A DNA stretch of 64,000 nt from the NCBI RefSeq assembly GCF_039535785.1, contig NZ_BAAAXV010000001.1:2542001-2606000 (forward strand), given 5' to 3'. Position numbers and translations under genes: made by a program. Each line of letters starts with the position of its first letter. The first letter of the stretch is position 1. Shown one piece after another: positions 44,921-52,797 of this stretch. The notes under the pieces were generated by a model, which saw nothing but the letters and a program-made list of their open reading frames with translations, was not told where the DNA came from and made no database searches. The DNA comes from Nonomuraea helvata (lineage in GTDB: Bacteria; Actinomycetota; Actinomycetes; Streptosporangiales; Streptosporangiaceae).

Positions 44921-46386
44921 ACCCCGCTGCTCTCCGGCACCGGCACCGGAGCCGCGACCGGGCGCAGGACGGCCACCGCGAGCAGCGCGGCGGCCACGCA
45001 GAAGGCGGCCCCGACCCACGAGCCCAGGTGCATGGCCGACGTGAACGCCTGGTTGCCGGCCTCGGCGAACCCCGTCAGATGCGCGCCGCCGATCGACTCC
45101 CTGGCGGCGGCGGGCAGGTCGGCCGGCATCTGCGAGGTGTACTGCCCGGCCAGCACGCTGCCCAGGATCGCGATGCTCAGCGCCATGCCCACCTGCTGGA
45201 CGGTGTCGTTGAGCGCCGAGCCGACGCCGGCGTGCTCCACGGGGATCGCGCCCATGAGCGAGGAGTACGCGGACGGCCCGGCCAGCCCGGCGCCCATACC
45301 CATGATCACCAGGCCCGTGAGGAGCGGGAGGTATCCGGTGGTCGTGGCCATGACGGCGAAGCCGCCGGCCATCACCAGCAGCCCCAGCCCCACCAGCACC
45401 CGGTTGCTCGCCTTCTTGCCCAGCCCGGCGCCCACGCCGTTGAAGATCGCGGCGGCCACGGCATAGGGCAGCATGGCCAGGCCCGCCTGCATCGCCCCAT
45501 ACCCCAGCACGAACTGCAGGTACTGGGTCAGCATCAGCAGCACGGCGCCCGCCCCGAACGCCATCAGCAGGATCGAGAACGACGCGCCGCTGAAGTTGCG
45601 GTTGGCGAACAGGTGCAGCGGCAGCATCGGCTGCGTCTGCCTGCGCTCCCAGACCACGAACGCGCCCAGGGCGACGACCGCGATCGCGATGCCGATCACG
45701 TTCCATTCGCGCTCGATGATGACGTACACGGCCGACGTCAGTCCCACCGTCGACAGCACCACGCCGACGGGGTCGATCTTCCGCCCGCTGCTGCGGGTCT
45801 CGGGCATGAGCACGACGGCGGCCACGATCGCCACGGCCGCGATCGGGATGTTCAGCAGGAAGACCGAGCCCCACCAGTAGTGCTCCAGCATGAAGCCGCC
45901 GAGCGTCGGGCCGGACACCATGCCGACCAGGGCCACCGCGCTCCAGGCCGCCATCGCCTTGCGCCGCTCCTCCTCGTCGAAGACGGTCATCAGGATCGAC
46001 AGCGTCGAGGGCATGAGGAGCGAGCCGCCGACGCCCATCAGTGCGCGGGCGCCGATGAGCTGCCACGGCTCGGAGACGAGCACGGCCACCAGGGACGCGC
46101 CGCCGAAGAACGCCAGGCCGATGATGAGGAACAGCCTGCGGCCGTACTTGTCGGACAGGCTGCCCGAGGTGAGCAGCAGTCCTGCGTAGGCCAGCACGTA
46201 CGCGTCGATGATCCACTGAATGTCCGACGGGCTCGCGCCCATCTCCTTGTTCAGCGAGGGGATGGCGAGGTTGAGGACGGTGTTGTCCACGACAAGCACC
46301 AGCAGCGCCAAGCAGAGCACGCCGAGGATCCACCATCGGCGTGGGTCTCGTACGGTGTTCGAGTTCACTCGCACACCGTATGGCAT
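44917..46386 (-). CDS. MFS drug exporter (DHA2/EmrB-QacA type, 14 TM)
   Basis: About 489 residues with 14 predicted TM helices. Motifs: LVVDNTVLNLAIPSLNKEMG (DHA2 signature 'lDnTivNvAlP'), SGSLSDKYGRRLFL (motif A), LIGARALMGVGGSLLMPSTL, and GPTLGGFMLEHYWWGSVFLLNIP (antiporter motif C, GP..GG). These export drugs against protons. The start is uncertain: ATG 46386 is used here, with ATG 46410 and GTG 46368 as alternatives, because the promoter-operator array lies across this end. It is divergent from a TetR gene that should repress it. Confidence 0.92.
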   Translation of the reverse strand: MPYGVRVNSNTVRDPRRWWILGVLCLALLVLVVDNTVLNLAIPSLNKEMGASPSDIQWIIDAYVLAYAGLLLTSGSLSDKYGRRLFLIIGLAFFGGASLVAVLVSEPWQLIGARALMGVGGSLLMPSTLSILMTVFDEEERRKAMAAWSAVALVGMVSGPTLGGFMLEHYWWGSVFLLNIPIAAVAIVAAVVLMPETRSSGRKIDPVGVVLSTVGLTSAVYVIIEREWNVIGIAIAVVALGAFVVWERRQTQPMLPLHLFANRNFSGASFSILLMAFGAGAVLLMLTQYLQFVLGYGAMQAGLAMLPYAVAAAIFNGVGAGLGKKASNRVLVGLGLLVMAGGFAVMATTTGYLPLLTGLVIMGMGAGLAGPSAYSSLMGAIPVEHAGVGSALNDTVQQVGMALSIAILGSVLAGQYTSQMPADLPAAARESIGGAHLTGFAEAGNQAFTSAMHLGSWVGAAFCVAAALLAVAVLRPVAAPVPVPESSGV

Positions 46387-46405
46387 TCCTCGTACAGTGT
46401 GCGAG
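46347..46405. promoter_or_regulatory. three TetR operators at 21-bp spacing
   Basis: Three 17-bp sites fit CTCGnAC-nnn-GTnCGAG: 46347-46363, 46368-46384 (right half degenerate) and 46389-46405. Starts are exactly 21 bp apart (two helical turns), so all sites face the same side of the DNA. They cover the 5' end of the exporter frame and lie 18 bases from the tetR start. Confidence 0.7.
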
Positions 46406-46423
46406 TGCATTTATCCTTGAAGG

Positions 46424-47125
46424 ATGACAGGCAAGCAGTTCACCTCCGTGTGGCTCCGCGAGCCGCGCAAGGCCACGAGCCCCGGGCTCAGCCGTGAGGA
46501 GATCGTCAGAGCCTCCATCGAGCTGCTCGACGCGGAGGGCCTGGCGGGGCTGAGCATGCGCAAGCTGGGCGCGAAGCTGGGCGCGGGCGCCACCAGCATC
46601 TACTGGTACGTCGCCCACAAGGATGAGCTGCTGGAGCTGGTCTACGACGAGGTGTGGGGCGAGATGAGATTGCCTGAGCCCGAGGACGTGGGCTGGCGTG
46701 ACGCGGCCTCGACCCTGGCCTACAGCATGCGCCAGGTGATGCTGCGCCATCCGTGGTCTGCCGACCTCCTCGGCCGCCTGCCCGCACTTGGCCCCAACGC
46801 GATGCGGGTGGCCAGCGGAATGCGCAGGATGTTTAGAATGGCCGGGTTCGAGGGGATGGACGTCGACTACGCCGGCAGCACGCTCACCGCCTACGTCTAC
46901 GGCAAGACGCTGCCGGAGATCGCCTGGAACACCTCGATGTCCGCCCATGAGTACGACCCCGACGAGATGCGCAACATGGTCGTCACGGCGGCCCGTGACT
47001 ACCCCGACATGCTGGAAGGCCTGGACATGTCCGCCTACGACGACGTGAGCGCCATCCAGGCGGTCGCCTTCGATTTCGGGCTGGTGTCGGTGCTCGACGG
47101 CCTTGAGCGGCGGCTGCCGGCGTAG
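46424..47125 (+). CDS. TetR-family regulator with TetR_C-type ligand domain
   Basis: A 233-residue repressor of the TetR_C (tetracycline-repressor-like) branch. DNA-binding domain about 22-66: SREEIVRASIELLDAEGLAG, then LSMRKLGAKLGAGATSIYWYV. This recognition-helix form (..TSiYwyv..K..L) is seen in antibiotic-export repressors. It is divergent from the DHA2 exporter, with three spaced operators between. The ligand is probably a drug-like molecule carried by the exporter. The ATG has a close ribosome binding site (gaagg). Confidence 0.9.
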   Translation: MTGKQFTSVWLREPRKATSPGLSREEIVRASIELLDAEGLAGLSMRKLGAKLGAGATSIYWYVAHKDELLELVYDEVWGEMRLPEPEDVGWRDAASTLAYSMRQVMLRHPWSADLLGRLPALGPNAMRVASGMRRMFRMAGFEGMDVDYAGSTLTAYVYGKTLPEIAWNTSMSAHEYDPDEMRNMVVTAARDYPDMLEGLDMSAYDDVSAIQAVAFDFGLVSVLDGLERRLPA

Positions 47126-47137
47126 CAGGATCCGGGC

Positions 47138-48841
47138 ATGAGCCATTTCCGTGCCGCCCGCGATTTCTTGCTCCACGCCGACGCTGCCACCGCCCGCCGC
47201 GACTTCCGCTGGCCGGAGCTCACGGAGTTCAACTGGGCGCTCGACTGGTTCGACGGGGTCCTGGCCGCCGAGACGCCGGACGCCGTCGCGCTCAAGATCG
47301 TGGGGGCGAGCAGCGCCCGCTACACGTTCGCCGAGCTGTCGGCCCGCTCCAACCAGGTCGCGAACTGGCTGCACCTGCAGGGTGTGCGCCGGGGCGACCG
47401 GATCCTGCTCATGCTGGGCAACCAGGCCGAGCTGTGGGAGTCGCTGCTGGCCGCGATGAAGCTGGGCGCGGTCGTCATCCCCGCCACGACGCTGCTGACG
47501 GCCAAGGACATCGCCGAGCGCATCGCCCGGGGCCGCGTCTCCCACGTGATCGCCGACGCCGCCGACGCGGGGAAGTTCAGGTCCGGCGAGTACACGAAGA
47601 TCGCTGTGGGCGACGCCTACAACTGGCTGCCGTACCACGAGGCGTACGAGGAGAGCGAGCGCTTCGTCCCCGACGCCCCGACGCGGGCCGGCGACACGCT
47701 GCTGCTCTACTTCACCTCGGGCACGACCTCGCAGCCCAAGCTGGTCGAGCACACCCACGCCTCCTATCCGGCCGGGCACCTGTCGACGATGTTCTGGATC
47801 GGGCTCAGGCCCGGCGACGTGCATCTCAACGTGTCCTCGCCGGGGTGGGCCAAGCACGCGTGGAGCAACGTCTTCGCCCCCTGGAACGCCGGCGCCACCG
47901 TGCTGATCCACGACTACCGCCGCTTCTCCGCCCCGGCGCTGCTCGAGGTGCTGCGGGACGAGCAGGTCACCACGTTCTGCGCGCCGCCGACCGTCTGGCG
48001 GATGCTCATCCAGGAGGAGCTGGCGGCGTGGCAGCGGCGAACGATCAGGCCCGAGAGCGGTAGCTCGCGTGACCAGCGAGGGCCAAGTGAGCGCGACCAT
48101 GAATCGCACTTGCCCCTGCGTACGGCGGTGGCCGCCGGCGAGCCGCTCAACCCCGAGATCATCGACCAGGTGGCCAAGGCGTGGGGCATCACGATCAGGG
48201 ACGGCTACGGCCAGACCGAGACCACCGCGCAGATCGGCAACGCGCCGGACGAGCCGGTCAGGCCGGGGTCGATGGGCCGTCCGCTGCCCGGCTACGACGT
48301 GGTGCTCCTCGACCCGGTCACCGGTGAGCCCGGGGACGACGGCGAGATCTGCCTGCCGCTGGACGACCGCCGCCCCCTAGGCCTCATGTCCGGATATGTC
48401 GGTGGATCGAGTGACGCGATGCGCGCCGGCTTCTATCACACCGGCGACGTCGCCACCCGCGACCAGGACGGCTACATCACCTACGTGGGCAGGACCGACG
48501 ACGTCTTCAAGGCCTCCGACTACCGCATCTCGCCGTTCGAGCTGGAGAGCGTGCTGCTGGAGCATGAGGCCGTGGCCGAGGCGGCGGTGGTGCCCGCCCC
48601 CGATCCGGTACGCCTGGCCGTACCGAAGGCCTATGTGACGCTCGCGCCCGGGTTCGAGCCGGACGAGGCGACCGCGCGGTCGATCTTCGAGCACTGCCGC
48701 AGGGAACTGGCCCCCTACAAGCGGGTGCGGCGGCTGGAGTTCGACGAGCTGCCCAAGACGATCTCCGGCAAGATCCGCCGGGTGGAGCTGCGGGTGCGCG
48801 AACCTCGGAGGGAATACCGGGAGGAGGACCTCGGCCAGTGA
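47138..48841 (+). CDS. acyl-CoA synthetase (AMP-forming, medium-chain/acetate type)
   Basis: A 567-residue adenylate-forming enzyme. P-loop LLYFTSGTTSQPKLVEHTH (about 187-205), A5 motif DGYGQTETT, A7 YHTGDVATRDQDGYITYVGR, hinge TDDVFKASDYRISPFELE, and the catalytic Lys in LPKTISGKIRR. It activates a carboxylic acid to its CoA thioester. Oddity: residues about 300-326 (RRTIRPESGSSRDQRGPS, then ERDHESHLPL) are an extra hydrophilic insertion just before the conserved AAGEPLNPEII strand. It starts 12 bases after the tetR stop on the same strand, so probably cotranscribed with it. Confidence 0.9.
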   Translation: MSHFRAARDFLLHADAATARRDFRWPELTEFNWALDWFDGVLAAETPDAVALKIVGASSARYTFAELSARSNQVANWLHLQGVRRGDRILLMLGNQAELWESLLAAMKLGAVVIPATTLLTAKDIAERIARGRVSHVIADAADAGKFRSGEYTKIAVGDAYNWLPYHEAYEESERFVPDAPTRAGDTLLLYFTSGTTSQPKLVEHTHASYPAGHLSTMFWIGLRPGDVHLNVSSPGWAKHAWSNVFAPWNAGATVLIHDYRRFSAPALLEVLRDEQVTTFCAPPTVWRMLIQEELAAWQRRTIRPESGSSRDQRGPSERDHESHLPLRTAVAAGEPLNPEIIDQVAKAWGITIRDGYGQTETTAQIGNAPDEPVRPGSMGRPLPGYDVVLLDPVTGEPGDDGEICLPLDDRRPLGLMSGYVGGSSDAMRAGFYHTGDVATRDQDGYITYVGRTDDVFKASDYRISPFELESVLLEHEAVAEAAVVPAPDPVRLAVPKAYVTLAPGFEPDEATARSIFEHCRRELAPYKRVRRLEFDELPKTISGKIRRVELRVREPRREYREEDLGQ

Positions 48842-48898
48842 CAAAGCGTAAATGGCCCCATGGCCGTTCTTACATTCTGATCGGCTAGGCTCTGCCCC

Positions 48899-50515
48899 GT
48901 GTTGCCCACCATCGCCGACGTCCTCGCACTGGAGACCGTACGCCGGGGCAGCCCGCGTGTGGTCGCGGGCGCCGACCGGCTCGACTCCAAGGTGCGGTGG
49001 GTGCACGTCGGCGAGATCGCCGACATCGCCCACCTCCTGCGCGGAGGGGAGCTGGTGCTCACCACGGGCGTCGCGCTGCCCGAGGACCCGGAGAAGCTCG
49101 CCGACTACATCGGCGAGCTCTCCTCTGTCGGCGCCTCCGGGCTCATCGTGGAGCTGGGCCGCAGGTTCGTCCGCGAGCTGCCCCGTGCCGTGGTCAAGTC
49201 GGCCGAGGAGCACGGGCTGCCGGTCATCGTGCTGACCCGCGAGACGCCGTTCGTGCAGATCACCGAGTCCGTCCACTCCCGGATCATCGACATCCAGCTG
49301 GAGGAGCTGCGGGCCTCCGAGCAGCTCCACGAGGTCTTCACCGAGCTGTCGGTCGAGGGCGCCTCGCCCGCCGAGGTGCTCGCCCAGGTGTCCAGGCTCT
49401 CCAACCGGCCCGTGCTGCTGGAGAACCTCGCGCACCAGGTGCTGGCCTGCGAGTCCGCCGGTCGCGACGCCGGCGCGCTGCTGGCCGGCTGGGAGGCCAG
49501 GTCCCGGGCGGTGGCCCCGTCGGAGCGCACCGCGTACGACACCGCCTCCGGATGGCTGGTCACCACGGTCGGGGCACGCGGGCAGGACTGGGGGCGGCTG
49601 ATCCTGATCTGCGACTCGCCGCCGACGCCGCGCGACATGGTGCTGGCCGAGCGCGCCGCCACGACCCTCGCCCTGGGGCGTCTGCTGGAGCGCCACCAGG
49701 AGTCACTCGAACGCCAGGCGCACGGCACGATCATCACCGGCATCCTGACCCACGCCTACGCCGACCCCGACGAGGCCGCCGCCCGCGCCCGCGCCGTCGG
49801 CGTGCCGCTCACCGGCCGCAAGCTGATCAGCGTGGTCATCAGGCCGACCGAGCCGGCCGACCAGGCGCTCGACGGTCAGGCGCAGCTCGGCGAGCTGGCC
49901 GAGGCCACCGCCGCCGCCTGCCGCGACATCCGCCTGCCCGCCCTGGTCGGCGCGCTCGACCAGGAGCGGGTGGGAATCCTGCTGCCCCTCCCGCCACGCA
50001 GCCAGGCCGAGCCCGCGCTGACCGCGCTCTCCGAGCGACTGCGGGTGCTCTGGCGGCCGGGGTCCTCCTTCGTGCTGGCGGCCGGCTCGATGGTGGAGTC
50101 CATCAGGGACGTACGGCGGAGCTTCCTCGAGGCCGAGCAGGTGGCCGACGTGGCCGTCCGCCAGCCGGACGGCCGGGCCTTCTACCGGCTGCCGGACCTG
50201 CGCCTGCGCGGCCTGCTGCACCTGCTGCGCGACGACGCCCGGCTGCAGACGTTCGCGGAGCGGGAGCTCGGGCCGCTGCTGGCGCACGACGCGCAACGGG
50301 GCGGCGACCTGACGCGGATCCTGCGCATCTACCTCGACGCGGGGCGCAACAAGGCGGTCGCCGCGCAGAAGGCCCATCTGTCCAGGCCCGCCTTCTACGA
50401 CCGGCTGCGCCGCCTCGAACGCATCCTGGACACCGACCTCGACGACGTCGAGTCGTGCATGTCGCTCCACGTGGCCCTGCTGGCCCTGGAGTCCTTCCGC
50501 CGCGAACCCCGCTGA
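48899..50515 (+). CDS. PucR-family transcriptional regulator
   Basis: A 538-residue regulator with the N-terminal PucR domain (ADRLDSKVRWVHVGEIADIA, then RGGELVLTTGVALP), a GGDEF-like middle and a C-terminal PucR helix-turn-helix (IYLDAGRNKAVAAQKAHLSRPAFYDRLRRLERIL). GTG 48899 is preceded by TAGGCT (48885-48890), a -10 box at leaderless distance. Regulators of this type control proline, alanine or amine catabolism; the target is not obvious here. It is distinct from the gabT-linked PucR. Confidence 0.88.
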   Translation: MLPTIADVLALETVRRGSPRVVAGADRLDSKVRWVHVGEIADIAHLLRGGELVLTTGVALPEDPEKLADYIGELSSVGASGLIVELGRRFVRELPRAVVKSAEEHGLPVIVLTRETPFVQITESVHSRIIDIQLEELRASEQLHEVFTELSVEGASPAEVLAQVSRLSNRPVLLENLAHQVLACESAGRDAGALLAGWEARSRAVAPSERTAYDTASGWLVTTVGARGQDWGRLILICDSPPTPRDMVLAERAATTLALGRLLERHQESLERQAHGTIITGILTHAYADPDEAAARARAVGVPLTGRKLISVVIRPTEPADQALDGQAQLGELAEATAAACRDIRLPALVGALDQERVGILLPLPPRSQAEPALTALSERLRVLWRPGSSFVLAAGSMVESIRDVRRSFLEAEQVADVAVRQPDGRAFYRLPDLRLRGLLHLLRDDARLQTFAERELGPLLAHDAQRGGDLTRILRIYLDAGRNKAVAAQKAHLSRPAFYDRLRRLERILDTDLDDVESCMSLHVALLALESFRREPR

Positions 50516-50567
50516 CGCCCGCGGACACCACCGGCGCGGGGGCGCCTGCCCGGTTAACGTCGCAAGT

Positions 50568-51593
50568 GTGCCCCTCTTCTTCAACGCCCTTGAGGCGGCG
50601 GCTCACCGGCTGTCGCTCGTGCCTCCGATGTTCGACTACTTCGGCGCTTTAGGCCTGCACACGCTCCTCGCGGCGGCCAGGATGGGCGTCTTCGACGCCC
50701 TGCGCGAACGCCCGTCCACCGGCGGGGAGCTCGCCGCCGCGCTGCAGCTCGACCCCCGCTCCACGGACATGCTGTTACGCGCCCTGGCCGGGCTCGGCTA
50801 CCTGCGTGCCAGGCGCGGCCGGTACGGCCTGACCCGCGCGTCTCGGCTGTGGTTCGTGACCGGCTCGCCGACGTCGCTGGTGGCGGGGCTGGAGTTCTGG
50901 GAGCGTACCGCGTTCGTGATCTGGCCCAGGCTGGAGAAGGCGGTACGTGACGGGGCTCCCGCCACGTCCTTCTACGCCCTGCTGGAGGGCGACCCGGATC
51001 TGTCCCGGTCGTTCCAGGCGTGGACGGCGGCGCTGGCCAGACAGCAGGCCCCGGCGGCAGCCCGGGCCATCCCGCTGCCGCGCGGCGCCAGGCGGGTGCT
51101 GGACGTGGGCGGCGGCCACGGCGAGTTCAGCGTGGAGCTGCTGCGGCGGCACCCCCGGCTGCACGCCACGGTGATGGACCTGCCGCAGGCGCTCGAGGCC
51201 GCCGCCGGCCACCCCCGGCTCACCGCGCGCGCCGGATCGTTCCTGGACGACGACCTGGGCGAGGGGTACGACGTCGTCCTGCTGTTCAACATCGTGCACG
51301 GCCTGGACGACCAGGACGCGGCCGCACTCCTGCGGAGAGTGGCCGCCGCGCTCAACCCCGGAGGGACGATCGTGGTGGGCGAGCAGTTCGGGGACAGCGT
51401 CATGCCGGGCCGGTCCAGCCGCACCCTGCTGCGCCTGCTCGACCTGAACTACCTGGCCACGGCGGGCGGCAGAGTGCGGGACTTCCGGGAGGTGTCTCAC
51501 CTGCTCCGGGCGGCGGGCTTCCGCCGGCCCCGGCACCGGCGCCCGTTGCGCGCCGTGCCCACCGAACTGGCCATCGCCCTCAGAAACCCATAG
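50568..51593 (+). CDS. SAM-dependent O-methyltransferase (family 2)
   Basis: A 341-residue methyltransferase. An N-terminal winged-helix dimerisation domain (residues 20-95, AARMGVFDALRERPSTGGEL) precedes the catalytic domain. SAM motif I is VLDVGGGHGEFSVELLRRHP (about 176-195), motif II region VMDLPQALEAA, motif IV DVVLLFNIVHGLDD and motif V LLRRVAAALNPGGTIVV. This is the actinomycete natural-product and hydroxyneurosporene O-methyltransferase group. GTG start. No biosynthetic cluster surrounds it, so the acceptor is unknown. It ends 14 bases into the 3' end of the converging trpS gene. Confidence 0.88.
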   Translation: MPLFFNALEAAAHRLSLVPPMFDYFGALGLHTLLAAARMGVFDALRERPSTGGELAAALQLDPRSTDMLLRALAGLGYLRARRGRYGLTRASRLWFVTGSPTSLVAGLEFWERTAFVIWPRLEKAVRDGAPATSFYALLEGDPDLSRSFQAWTAALARQQAPAAARAIPLPRGARRVLDVGGGHGEFSVELLRRHPRLHATVMDLPQALEAAAGHPRLTARAGSFLDDDLGEGYDVVLLFNIVHGLDDQDAAALLRRVAAALNPGGTIVVGEQFGDSVMPGRSSRTLLRLLDLNYLATAGGRVRDFREVSHLLRAAGFRRPRHRRPLRAVPTELAIALRNP

Positions 51594-52542
51594 CGGCCCG
51601 TACCTCCTCGAGCGTCGCGACCGCCCGCTCCCGCGCCTTCTCATTGCCGGCGGCCAGGATGGCTCTCACATCTGTCTCGGCGAGCTCGGCGCGGCGTTTC
51701 CTGATCGGCCGCAGGAACTCGTTGACCGCCTCGGTGGCCAGGCCCTTCAGCGCGGCGGCGCCGCCGTTCCCGATCTCCTCGGCGATGTCCTGCGGTGGGC
51801 GACCGAGACAGAGTCCGGCCAGCGTGAGGAGGTTCGCCACCTCGGGACGGTGCGTCTCGTCGAACGTGATCAGCCGGTCGGAGTCCGTGCGGGCTTTGCG
51901 GATGAGGGCGGCCGTCTCGTCCTCGGTGGCCGACAGGGCGATCGCGTTGCCGCGGCTCTTGCTCATCTTGCCGCCGTCGAGGCCCTTGAGCATCGGCCGC
52001 TCGCCCATCATGGCCTCGGGCAACGGGAACACCTCGCCGTACCGCTCGTTGAAGCGGCGCGCCACCAGCCGAGTGACCTCCACGTGCGGAAGCTGGTCCT
52101 TGCCGACCGGCACCAGCGTGCCCTTGCAGAACAGGATGTCGGCCGCCTGGTGCACGGGATAGGTGAACATCAGGCCGCTCACCGCCGCCTGCGAGCTGTG
52201 CGCGATCTCGTCCTTGACCGTGGGGTTGCGGCTCAGCTCGGACACCGACACCAGGCTGAGGAACGGCAGCAGCAGCTGGTTCAGCTCGGGGATCGCGCTG
52301 TGCTGGAAGATCGTGACCTTGTCCGGGTCGATCCCGATCGCGAGGTAGTCGAGGAGCAACTCGGTGATGTTGCGCTGGATCTCGCCGGGCAGGTCCCGGT
52401 CGGTGATCACCTGATAGTCGGCGATCAGCACATACATCGGGTACGTGTCCTGCAGGCGTACCCGGTTGGCGAGCGAGCCGAAGTAGTGGCCAAGATGCAG
52501 CGGCCCGGTCGGGCGGTCACCGGTGAGCACGACGTCGTTCAT
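51580..52542 (-). CDS. trpS: tryptophanyl-tRNA synthetase (auxiliary, attenuator-controlled)
   Basis: A 320-residue class I aminoacyl-tRNA synthetase: TGDRPTGPLHLGHYFGSL holds the HIGH motif (HLGH) and GGKMSKSRGNAI the KMSKS motif. Family motifs LIADYQVITD, DYLAIGIDPDKVTIFQHS and VPVGKDQLPHVEVTR are present. ATG 52542 follows the ribosome binding site aaggaga. The 5' region carries a leader peptide with two Trp codons and alternative hairpins, so expression should rise when charged tRNA-Trp is scarce. In Streptomyces, an auxiliary TrpRS giving resistance to indolmycin is controlled in this way. That function here is an inference. Confidence 0.94.
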   Translation of the reverse strand: MNDVVLTGDRPTGPLHLGHYFGSLANRVRLQDTYPMYVLIADYQVITDRDLPGEIQRNITELLLDYLAIGIDPDKVTIFQHSAIPELNQLLLPFLSLVSVSELSRNPTVKDEIAHSSQAAVSGLMFTYPVHQAADILFCKGTLVPVGKDQLPHVEVTRLVARRFNERYGEVFPLPEAMMGERPMLKGLDGGKMSKSRGNAIALSATEDETAALIRKARTDSDRLITFDETHRPEVANLLTLAGLCLGRPPQDIAEEIGNGGAAALKGLATEAVNEFLRPIRKRRAELAETDVRAILAAGNEKARERAVATLEEVRAAMGF

Positions 52543-52595
52543 TCTGGTCTCTCCTTGAGGTCGTGCCGTCTCAGGGAGGACCCGCACGCTTAGAG

Positions 52596-52614
52596 GGCCG
52601 TCCCGGGGACGGCC
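52596..52614 (-). terminator. attenuator terminator hairpin (regions 3:4) of trpS
   Basis: On the minus strand GGCCGTCC-CCG-GGACGGCC forms an 8-bp stem with a 3-base loop. Its 5' arm (region 3) can alternatively pair with GACGGCC of the leader (region 2), which would open the terminator. It lacks a long U tract (ctctaa follows), as is common in high-GC genomes. Confidence 0.7.
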
Positions 52615-52627
52615 ACGCATGGGGAAT

Positions 52628-52657
52628 TCAGCGGCCGTCTGTCGGCCGCCACCACAT
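52628..52657 (-). CDS. trp leader peptide, two tandem Trp codons
   Basis: A 9-codon frame ATG TGG TGG CGG CCG ACA GAC GGC CGC TGA encodes MWWRPTDGR. Codons 2 and 3 are tandem Trp. It starts 15 bases after the likely transcription start and 115 bases upstream of the trpS ATG. The Trp codons precede region 1 (CGGCCGC on plus, 52643-52649), which pairs with region 2 (52631-52639). A ribosome stalled at Trp would cover region 1 and favour the 2:3 antiterminator. The ribosome binding site is weak. Confidence 0.85.
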   Translation of the reverse strand: MWWRPTDGR

Positions 52658-52678
52658 GCTGATGCGTGTCATACGCGG

Positions 52679-52708
52679 ATTGTATCCGGTGCGATGTCAA
52701 TCTTGTAA
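52679..52708 (-). promoter_or_regulatory. probable trpS promoter
   Basis: On the minus strand a -35 TTACAA (52703-52708) and -10 TACAAT (52679-52684) are 18 bp apart. This would start transcription near 52672, just before the leader peptide. Confidence 0.55.
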
Positions 52709-52797
52709 CCTCTTCGGCCGATTAGCGCGTTCGGCTGCCCCGAAGACCATGATCTCGTCACTATGGTGCGGTCCCTGTTCCGCCCTCTGGAGAATCC

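Noticed and set aside
44003..48109. 1368-codon minus-strand frame across several genes.
   Set aside because: It is an antisense shadow of the alternative oxidase, TetR and acyl-CoA synthetase genes and an off-frame of the MFS gene; composition is Arg/Gly/Ala-rich noise.
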